64,000 nucleotides of DNA from Herbaspirillum sp. YR522. GTDB lineage: Bacteria; Pseudomonadota; Gammaproteobacteria; Burkholderiales; Burkholderiaceae_D. Numbering within the stretch: the first letter of the stretch is position 1; each line of letters opens with the position of its first letter. Location of the stretch: contig NZ_AKJA01000060.1 in NCBI RefSeq assembly GCF_000282575.1, forward strand, positions 1 through 64,000, given 5' to 3'. Under the pieces are notes generated by a model. The model was not told the origin of the DNA and ran no database searches. It was given only the letters and a program-made list of their open reading frames with translations. The position numbers and the translations under genes were made by a program. Positions 58,147 through 64,000 of this stretch are shown here, in pieces.

Positions 58147-58596
58147 TCAAGCCATCAGCGGGCCGAGTGCGCCGATGGCCAGCGTCAGCAGACCCAATAC
58201 CAGGTTCAGGCCCACCAGGGTGCGGATCTGCAGCAGGGCGCGGGCGGCGCGGTCCCAGTCCTGTTGGGCGCTGGCGCGGCGCAGGCGGCCGAATGGCGCA
58301 AAGAAGACATGGGCGAAGATCAGCATCATCGCCAGGCCGATGCCGGCCATCGCATGCACGTATGGCGGGACATGGCCGGCGCCCATCTTGAACATCATGT
58401 GCAGGCCGCTGCCCAGCACCAGCGCCACGGCGACCCACACCCAGACGAAAAATCGGGCCAGCACCGCTGCCATCAGGCGCAGCCGCTGCGGCGCCTGCAG
58501 TTCGACCAGCGCCGGCCGCAGCGCCATATGGGCAAAGAACATGCCGCCAACCCAGATGGTGGCACCCAACAAATGCAGGAATGTGGCAATCAACAT
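58147..58596 (-). CDS. CopD-like integral membrane protein
   Basis: A 149-residue protein with four membrane segments. It opens MLIATFLHLLGATIWVGGMF, with His and Met residues in helix 1-2 (FFAHMALRP) and helix 3 (GSGLHMMFKMGAGH) that resemble the CopD copper-resistance domain. Copper or haem handling is only inferred from the family. The start at 58596 is chosen at the first strong hydrophobic helix; an upstream ATG at 58641 is possible. Confidence 0.75.
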   Translation of the reverse strand: MLIATFLHLLGATIWVGGMFFAHMALRPALVELQAPQRLRLMAAVLARFFVWVWVAVALVLGSGLHMMFKMGAGHVPPYVHAMAGIGLAMMLIFAHVFFAPFGRLRRASAQQDWDRAARALLQIRTLVGLNLVLGLLTLAIGALGPLMA

Positions 58597-58785
58597 GGCT
58601 GTTCCGAAGTGTTGTTCATTGGATCGCACGGATTGTCGCACGACAGGCTACAGGATGGCGGTTTCTGTAGTAATGTCCGGAACGCTCGGGTGACGGCCCA
58701 TGAGACCGCGCGGCGCCGACACGGCAGGCCCGGAACCTGCTAGAGCGAATCGGTGTGACACAGTGCGAGCGACGAGGACAATGAC

Positions 58786-59940
58786 ATGCAATCCCCATTT
58801 CCGGTGCCCCGGGTAATTCGACACCTGCTGGCGGCGGGGCTGCTGGCCGCCAGCCTGGGCGTGCACGCCGAGCGGGTGGTCACCATCGGCCTGGCGGTGC
58901 CCCTGAGCGGGCCATCGGGCAGCACCGGCGCCAGCCTGGAGCAGGCCGCGCAGCTGGCCATCGATGACCTCAATGCCGCCCGTCCGGTGATCGATGGCGA
59001 GCCGGTGCGCTTTGCGCTGTTGGCGCAGGACGATCGCGCCGACCCCCGCACCGGCGAACTGGTGGCCGATTATTTCGTCAAGAGCCGGGTGGCGGCCGTG
59101 GTCGGTCACTGGAATAGCGGAGTCGGCATTCCCGCTTCGCGCATCTATGCCGCCGCCGGTATCGTGCAGGTAGCGCCGGCGGTCACCTCGCCGGCCTATA
59201 CCCAGCAGGGCTATGCCGGCGCCTTTCGCATCGTGCCCCACGACGGCGAGGGTGCGCGCCATATCGCGCAATACGTGGTGCGCGAGATGAAGGCGGCCAA
59301 TGTGGTGGTGATCGACGACCGCACGCCCTTCGGGGCCGGCTACGCGGCCGAGTTCGCCGGCAACGTAGTGGCATTGGGCGGCAAGATCGGTGCCCGTTTC
59401 GCACTGAGCAGCAAGAGTTCCGATTTCAATGGCATCCTGCGCACGGTGCGTTCGCTCAAGCCCGACGCGGTCCTGTTTGCCGGCCTCGACGCCCAGGCGG
59501 CGCAACTGGTCAGCGAGATGCGGCGGCTGCAGATCGGCGCGCCGCTGATCGGCATCGGCGGCCTGGTCGGCCCCACCTTCGTGCGCCTGGCCGGCAGTGC
59601 CGGCGAAGGCACCGTGGTACTGGAGCCGGGGCCGGCTTCTTATCGCGGCCCGCAATGGACCCATTTCGAAGCCGCCTGGAAGGCCCGCTACCAGGAGCCG
59701 ATCACCCTCTATGCGCCATTCGCCTATGATGCCGTGCGCGTGATCGCCGCGGCCATGCGCCAGGCCAATGCCACCGGGGGCGCGCCGCTGGCCCGGGAGC
59801 TGCATCGGATCCGCTATCGCGGCGTCACCGGCCCTATCGCTTTCGACCGCGAGGGCAACCTGCGCGACCCGGTATTCACGCTGTACGGCGTCAAGCAAGG
59901 CCGGTGGCAGGTGATCAAGACCATCGACGAGCGCAGCTAG
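58786..59940 (+). CDS. Branched-chain amino acid ABC transporter-type binding protein (LivJ-like)
   Basis: A 384-residue periplasmic binding protein with signal peptide (about 1-28, cut near VHA-ERV). It has a Peripla_BP_6 fold, visible as TIGLAVPLSGPSGSTGASLE, the VVGHWNSGVGIPASRIYAAAG ligand loop region and YAPFAYDAVRVIAAAMRQAN. No ABC permease or ATPase genes are adjacent, so it is an orphan that may use another system or act as a sensor partner. A terminator follows. Confidence 0.9.
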   Translation: MQSPFPVPRVIRHLLAAGLLAASLGVHAERVVTIGLAVPLSGPSGSTGASLEQAAQLAIDDLNAARPVIDGEPVRFALLAQDDRADPRTGELVADYFVKSRVAAVVGHWNSGVGIPASRIYAAAGIVQVAPAVTSPAYTQQGYAGAFRIVPHDGEGARHIAQYVVREMKAANVVVIDDRTPFGAGYAAEFAGNVVALGGKIGARFALSSKSSDFNGILRTVRSLKPDAVLFAGLDAQAAQLVSEMRRLQIGAPLIGIGGLVGPTFVRLAGSAGEGTVVLEPGPASYRGPQWTHFEAAWKARYQEPITLYAPFAYDAVRVIAAAMRQANATGGAPLARELHRIRYRGVTGPIAFDREGNLRDPVFTLYGVKQGRWQVIKTIDERS

Positions 59941-59964
59941 CCACGCCACAGGCCGGGCGCCAAC

Positions 59965-59992
59965 GAAAAACGCACCGCCATGGCGGTGCGTC
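59965..59992. terminator. Terminator between the binding protein and histone-like genes
   Basis: A perfect 22-bp palindrome (59970-59991, arms ACGCACCGCCA/TGGCGGTGCGT) is preceded by AAAAA. On the minus strand that gives a T-run, so it mainly serves the histone-like gene. Rightward it has only a weak T-tract. Confidence 0.75.
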
Positions 59993-60019
59993 TTGCGTGA
60001 TGCCGGCAGGTTGCCGTGC

Positions 60020-60505
60020 TTACTTCTTGGGACGGCCGACCTTCAATGGCGTGAGCCCGGCCAGGATATCCTTGATGTCGGCGATCTTCAGGTTCTTGAT
60101 CAACGACACGCCGATGCGCAGCAGGTCGCTCTTCTTGATCTCGACCCCGGCCTTCAGGCAGGTCTTCTTGACCTGCGCCAGCACCGCGTATTCGTTCTCG
60201 GGCATGGTGAAGCTGTCGCGCACCTGCTTGACCTTCTTGGGCTTTGCGGCCTTCTTGTCGGCCTTGCCGGCAGGCGCGGCGGGCTGGGGTGCAACCGGCT
60301 TGATGGCCGCCTTCGGCGCTGGCTTTGGAGCCGGTCTTGCCGGCCTGGCGCTGGTCGCGGGGGCGGGCTTGAGTGCGGCCTTGGGTGCCGGTCTGGTCGC
60401 CGGCTTGACAGGCGCCTTGGTGGCAGGCTTGCGCGCGGCGGTGGCGGCGCTTGCAGCAGTTGTGGACTTGACAGCTGGTTTTGCAGTCGGTGCCTTGGTT
60501 ACCAT
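60020..60505 (-). CDS. Histone H1-like protein with Ala/Lys/Pro tail and C-terminal conserved domain
   Basis: A 161-residue basic protein. Residues 1-95 are a low-complexity Ala/Lys/Pro tail with PAPK and KPA repeats like histone H1. Residues 96-161 form a conserved domain (VRDSFTMPENEYAVLAQVKK then KKSDLLRIGVSLIKNL) ending GRPKK, reminiscent of a ribbon-helix-helix fold and seen in many betaproteobacteria. It probably binds DNA as a nucleoid or regulatory protein. The AGGAGGGT ribosome site is strong. A palindrome sits within its promoter, pointing to autoregulation. Confidence 0.82.
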   Translation of the reverse strand: MVTKAPTAKPAVKSTTAASAATAARKPATKAPVKPATRPAPKAALKPAPATSARPARPAPKPAPKAAIKPVAPQPAAPAGKADKKAAKPKKVKQVRDSFTMPENEYAVLAQVKKTCLKAGVEIKKSDLLRIGVSLIKNLKIADIKDILAGLTPLKVGRPKK

Positions 60506-60524
60506 GAACCCTCCTCATAAATTT

Positions 60525-60552
60525 GATATAAACAATATATATTGTTTGACAA
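60525..60552 (-). promoter_or_regulatory. Promoter of the histone-like gene with an operator in the spacer
   Basis: On the minus strand, -35 TTGTCA (60547-60552) and -10 TATATC (60525-60530) are 16 bp apart. The spacer is nearly filled by the perfect 18-bp palindrome AAACAATATATATTGTTT (60530-60547). This layout is typical of a repressor-blocked promoter. Confidence 0.7.
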
Positions 60553-60692
60553 TCATGCGCAATGTGCTAGTGCGATGGCAACGATTTCACACCTGGGATT
60601 CGTGGTTGAAAACGTTTGCATCGCACCGATACCGCATATCGATCGGATCGCAGGGATGCTAACAAGGGCAGATGAACGCTTTGTGACAGCAT

Positions 60693-60727
60693 AAAAAATG
60701 CAGTCCGGCCGCAAGCGGCGGGACTGC
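60693..60727 (-). terminator. Intrinsic terminator of galU
   Basis: Stem GCAGTCC (60700-60706) with GGACTGC (60721-60727), plus inner GCCGC/GCGGC pairing, is followed on the minus strand by a run of T (complement of 60693-60698). Confidence 0.85.
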
Positions 60728-60771
60728 AAGGTACGTCGGTCTCTACTGGGATGCTGCTGGATTACTGCGAA

Positions 60772-61803
60772 TTACATGAAGCTGCGGCTGGCGGCCGGCT
60801 TGGTTTCGTTGGCCACCGGGCGCGCGTGCTGCACCGGATCGAATTCCTTGACTTCGGCGCTGCCGTCGCGCATGGCACCCATGGTGGCGGTGGCCTTCGA
60901 TTGGGTGGCCTGCTGCAAGGCGTTGTCTTCCTTGAACTCGCGCAGGAACTGCGAGAAGTTGCTGCCCACTTCGTGATGCTTGATGCCCATGGCCACGGCG
61001 GCCTTGAGGTAGCCCAGCTTGGAGCCGCAATCGAAGCGCTGGCCCTCATAGCGATAGGCCAGGACGTCTTCCTGCGTGAGCAGGGCCGAGATGGCATCGG
61101 TCAATTGCAGTTCGCCACCGGCACCGGTGCCGATCTTCTCGAGGTGATCGAAGATGGCCGGGGTCAGCACATAGCGGCCGGTCACGGCCAGCGTCGACGG
61201 CGCCACTTCGGGTGCGGGTTTCTCGACGATGCCGCTGACCAGTTCCAGGCGGTCCTGGTAGGCGCTGCCGCTGACGATGCCGTATTGGCGGGTTTCCAGG
61301 CGTGGCACATCCTGCACTGCCAGCAGGCTCTTGCCTTCGCGCTCGAAGGCGGCCGTCATCTGCGCCATTACATTGGGCTGGCCGGCTTCGACATCCATGA
61401 AATCGTCGGCCAGCAGCACGGCGAAGGGCTCGTTGCCCACCAGTTGCTTGGCCAGCAGCACCGCATGGCCCAGGCCCAGCGGTTCGGCCTGGCGCACGTA
61501 GACGCAATTGATATGCTTGGGGATGACGGTTTGCACCATCTCCAGCAGCTTGGTCTTGCCGGCTGCTTCCAGTTCGCTTTCCAGCTCGTAGGCCTTGTCG
61601 AAATGGTCTTCGATGGCGCGCTTGTTGCGGCCGGTGATGAAGATCATCTCCGTGATGCCGGCGGCCACCGCTTCTTCGACTGCGTACTGGATCAACGGCT
61701 TGTCGACGATAGGCAGCATTTCTTTCGGCTGTGCCTTGGTGGCAGGCAGGAAACGGCTGCCCAGACCGGCGACAGGGAAAACGGCTTTGGTAATCTTGGT
61801 CAT
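60772..61803 (-). CDS. galU: UTP-glucose-1-phosphate uridylyltransferase
   Basis: Makes UDP-glucose from UTP and glucose 1-phosphate for exopolysaccharide, lipopolysaccharide and trehalose synthesis. The signature [20 protein letters not shown] (residues 9-28), the PLGLGHAVL loop, and [20 protein letters not shown] are intact. At 343 residues it is longer than the usual 290-300. The extra about 45 residues after the [18 protein letters not shown] helix are polar, without a recognisable domain. The pgm gene, which supplies glucose 1-phosphate, begins 1.3 kb away on the opposite strand. Confidence 0.96.
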   Translation of the reverse strand: MTKITKAVFPVAGLGSRFLPATKAQPKEMLPIVDKPLIQYAVEEAVAAGITEMIFITGRNKRAIEDHFDKAYELESELEAAGKTKLLEMVQTVIPKHINCVYVRQAEPLGLGHAVLLAKQLVGNEPFAVLLADDFMDVEAGQPNVMAQMTAAFEREGKSLLAVQDVPRLETRQYGIVSGSAYQDRLELVSGIVEKPAPEVAPSTLAVTGRYVLTPAIFDHLEKIGTGAGGELQLTDAISALLTQEDVLAYRYEGQRFDCGSKLGYLKAAVAMGIKHHEVGSNFSQFLREFKEDNALQQATQSKATATMGAMRDGSAEVKEFDPVQHARPVANETKPAASRSFM

Positions 61804-61869
61804 ATTAGGCCCAGGTAAAAGTTGGTCGACGTAACATCCTCACCCTTGCGAGTGACAGGCTCGATGCAA

Positions 61870-62253
61870 TCAGCCCGTTTTTTTCTTCAATAGCTTCAAA
61901 TGCAGGTAGGTGCGGCAGCTGTAGAACAGCGGCGCGGCAGTAGGGAAAGCGTTGCTCAGCAGGCCGGCGGTGATGTCCAGCATCGATCCGCTGCGCGCCA
62001 GGCGCGGCGCCGCGGGTGCCGCGGTAAATTCGATCCGCTGCGTGCTACCGCCTTGCTCGAGCTGGTCCAGCACGGCGGCCAGTTGCGGCGCCTTGATCGA
62101 GATCTGGCGCAGCAATTGCACGGATTCTTGCGTGTGGGCGGATATCTGGTCGATGGCGTCCATCTCGAGGTCCTGGTGACGGGCGGGGGCCGCCGGTGCA
62201 AACGGGGCACGCGGCGAGATGAAGGCTTGCAGGCGGGATGGCAGGGTAAGCAT
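61870..62253 (-). CDS. Hypothetical protein
   Basis: A 127-residue protein. The start MLTLPSRLQAFISPRAPFAP and an Ala/Pro-rich region precede a helical segment (about 30-70, QISAHTQESVQLLRQISIKA) and a basic tail ending YLHLKLLKKKTG. There is no signal peptide or membrane segment and no family I recognise. It lies 66 bases upstream of galU on the same strand. It is plausible as a gene because of its codon use, but support is modest. Confidence 0.55.
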   Translation of the reverse strand: MLTLPSRLQAFISPRAPFAPAAPARHQDLEMDAIDQISAHTQESVQLLRQISIKAPQLAAVLDQLEQGGSTQRIEFTAAPAAPRLARSGSMLDITAGLLSNAFPTAAPLFYSCRTYLHLKLLKKKTG

Positions 62254-62594
62254 GGCGTGTTGTCTTTCTTATGGGGCTATCGCATGTTCAACGGCATGCG
62301 GTCCATTTGCTGCACTGCATTGCCAAGGTGACGCAAGCTTAGGCAGAGCGGGCGCGCCGAGCTATCAGAAAGCGACTGTTTGCAATGTAGGAAAAACGGA
62401 AACGCCCACGCCCGTCGCGCAATCGTCGTGTCGTCGGGCAACGTCGCCGACAGCGGCCCTGGGCGCGCTTGTCCTACAAGGGAATGGGCCGCTGTCCGAT
62501 ATCGAGCGTCGCGGCGCTTGCCTACCATTGCCTCATCCGTTGGGCACTTCAACCCTGCGTGACGGGCCTTAAACACAACACGAAAGGAAGCATC
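62254..62594. other. Intergenic region between divergent small genes
   Basis: About 340 bases between the minus-strand hypothetical gene and the plus-strand GlsB-like gene. I see no clear promoter, repeat or supported gene. Short open frames on both strands lack ribosome sites. Confidence 0.45.
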
Positions 62595-62849
62595 ATGGAA
62601 CACGGAATCATCGTATGGCTGATCATCGGCGCCGTTGCCGGCTGGCTGGCAGGTGTATTGGTCAAGGGCGGCGGCTTCGGCGTGCTCGCTGATATCCTCA
62701 TCGGTATCGTCGGCGCCGTCATCGGCGGCTGGCTGGCGGGACTGCTGGGCATCGCAGTGGGCGGCGGCATCCTGGCTTCCATCGTCACCGCCACCCTCGG
62801 CGCGGTGGTGCTGCTGGTGATCGTCAGGGCCTTCCGCCGCCGGGCTTGA
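62595..62849 (+). CDS. GlsB/YeaQ/YmgE-family small membrane protein
   Basis: An 84-residue, very hydrophobic protein with three membrane segments and the Gly-rich repeats typical of the family (VWLIIGAVAGWLAGVLVKGG, IGIVGAVIGGWLAGLLG). The family is called transglycosylase-associated and is often stress-induced. GAAAGGAAG is upstream of the ATG. Confidence 0.93.
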   Translation: MEHGIIVWLIIGAVAGWLAGVLVKGGGFGVLADILIGIVGAVIGGWLAGLLGIAVGGGILASIVTATLGAVVLLVIVRAFRRRA

Positions 62850-63063
62850 TCCGACCCCGGTCGGCGGTTCTACCTGAAGCAGACATGCGCCCCAGTGGCG
62901 CATGTCTGCGTTGTGCGTCCAGCATCGCTCGCCATTGCCTGGCGACTGCGCCGCTGGGCAATGCCGTTACAATGCGACCTGATTTACATCCTCTGGTGCA
63001 ACGCAACAGTGACTCCAGGGTCCTACGCTGACTTCGTTTCCATTTATCAAGAAAACCAACATC

Positions 63064-64000
63064 ATGAGTAGCGTCAATCCACTGGCCGGCAAGCGTGCGG
63101 CACCCTCTTCGCTGGCCGACCTGCCAGTGCTCCTGTCCAACTACGCCAGCCTGCGGCCCGACGCCGGCTACGCCGCCCATCGTGTCGCCTTCGGCACGTC
63201 CGGCCACCGCGGCAATGCCAATGCGTGCAGCTTCAACGAGTGGCATGTGCTGGCCATCACCCAGGCCATTTGCGACTACCGGCGCCAGCAGGGGCTGACC
63301 GGCCCGCTGTTCCTGGGCATCGATACCCATGCCTTGTCGGAACCGTCATGGCACAGCGCGCTGGAGGTGCTGGCCGCCAACGAGGTGGTGACCATGCTGG
63401 CCGAGGGTAGTCCGTATGCGCCCACGCCGGCGGTGTCGCACGCGATCCTGGCGCATAACCGCCTGCATCCGGCGGCGCGCGCCGACGGCATCGTGATCAC
63501 CCCGTCGCACAACCCGCCCGACAACGGCGGCTTCAAGTACAACATGCCCAACGGCGGCCCGGCCGACTCCAATGTCACCGGCTGGATCGAGCAACGCGCC
63601 AACGGCTACCTCGAGGCGGGCCTCGACGGGGTTCGGCGCATGCTGTTCCAGAAGGCGCTCAAGGCCGACACCACGCGCCGCTACGATTACCTCGACAACT
63701 ACGTCAGCGACTTGCCCAACATCATCGACCTGGCCGCCATCTCGGGCGCCAACGTCAAGATCGGCGTCGATCCGCTGGGCGGGGCGGGGGTGCATTACTG
63801 GGGCGCGATTGCCGAGCGCTACAAGCTCAACCTGGAAGTGGTCAATACCGATGTCGACGCCACCTTCCGCTTCGTGCCGCTGGACTGGGACGGCCAGATC
63901 CGCATGGACCCGTCGTCACCGCATGCGATGGCCGAACTGATTGCGCTCAAGGACCGCTTCGATGTCGCCATGGCATGCGATACCGACCACGACCGCCACG
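63064..64000 (+). CDS. pgm: Phosphoglucomutase (alpha-D-glucose phosphate-specific), partial
   Basis: Interconverts glucose 1-phosphate and glucose 6-phosphate. The first 312 residues of an expected 545 or so are visible, and the frame runs off the right edge. The opening NPLAGKRAAPSSLADLPVLL, RVAFGTSGHRGNA, the phosphoserine loop ITPSHNPPDNGG (Ser148) and the metal loop CDTDHDRH at the edge match the E. coli Pgm type rather than the PMM/PGM AlgC type. With galU nearby it feeds UDP-glucose synthesis. Confidence 0.95.
   Translation, partial: MSSVNPLAGKRAAPSSLADLPVLLSNYASLRPDAGYAAHRVAFGTSGHRGNANACSFNEWHVLAITQAICDYRRQQGLTGPLFLGIDTHALSEPSWHSALEVLAANEVVTMLAEGSPYAPTPAVSHAILAHNRLHPAARADGIVITPSHNPPDNGGFKYNMPNGGPADSNVTGWIEQRANGYLEAGLDGVRRMLFQKALKADTTRRYDYLDNYVSDLPNIIDLAAISGANVKIGVDPLGGAGVHYWGAIAERYKLNLEVVNTDVDATFRFVPLDWDGQIRMDPSSPHAMAELIALKDRFDVAMACDTDHDRH

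Overview
The window is about 64 kb of GC-rich chromosomal DNA that looks like a Burkholderiales betaproteobacterium, most likely Oxalobacteraceae (Herbaspirillum/Massilia/Janthinobacterium-like). The grounds are the pyrG-kdsA-eno-ftsB order, methyl-accepting chemotaxis proteins with the betaproteobacterial style of signalling domain, a YjfB-family small protein, and the abundance of c-di-GMP genes. The genus is inferred, not proven. I see no rRNA, insertion sequence, prophage or CRISPR array. One tRNA-Arg(ACG) is present.

Layout. 0-5 kb: housekeeping run pyrG-kdsA-eno-ftsB-pnuC. 5-14.5 kb: signalling genes, namely a diguanylate cyclase, a soluble histidine kinase/NarL-type regulator pair, tRNA-Arg, two chemoreceptors, a one-domain receiver with Glu in place of Asp, and a patatin-like protein with a degenerate nucleophile site. 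14.7-18.3 kb: a Fur-box-preceded ftrABCD-type ferrous iron uptake operon. 18.4-26 kb: YjdM/PhnA, a bile-acid-symporter-like carrier, a Tas-type aldo/keto reductase, an MFS exporter and a large Cache-PAS-GAF-GGDEF-EAL protein. 26-32.4 kb: S-formylglutathione hydrolase, then an EmrAB plus outer-membrane-factor efflux operon divergent from its TetR regulator, with overlapping palindromes between them.

32.5-37.2 kb: an unusual four-gene cluster of a secreted amicyanin-like cupredoxin, a membrane dual GGDEF-EAL protein with an extracytoplasmic sensor, a DUF3034-like outer-membrane protein and a secreted truncated globin. I consider this the best candidate for an under-described system (periplasmic copper/haem redox chemistry linked to c-di-GMP). 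37.2-43.6 kb: a Gcr-type membrane protein, two small proteins sharing a C-terminal signature, a hipBA module translationally coupled to a pseudouridine synthase, and a DUF1120-like secreted protein.

43.6-53.6 kb: a complete malonate catabolism locus. A GntR/FCD regulator is divergent from a TRAP transporter (dctPQM), which is followed by mdcA-C-D-E-G-B-H, nearly all joined by 4-base or longer overlaps. A MatR-like operator lies in the divergent promoter. The TRAP system presumably imports malonate. MdcB and MdcG build and attach the prosthetic group to MdcC, MdcH charges it, MdcA swaps acetyl for malonate, and MdcD/E decarboxylate.

53.6-64 kb: small hypotheticals, an orphan fimbrial-like protein, a D-2-hydroxyacid dehydrogenase, a hotdog thioesterase, a hydratase, a CopD-like membrane protein, an ABC amino-acid-type binding protein, a histone-H1-like protein with a palindrome inside its promoter, galU, a GlsB/YeaQ-type protein and the 5' part of pgm. 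Gene calls rest on reading of motifs, length and context; no database search was run.
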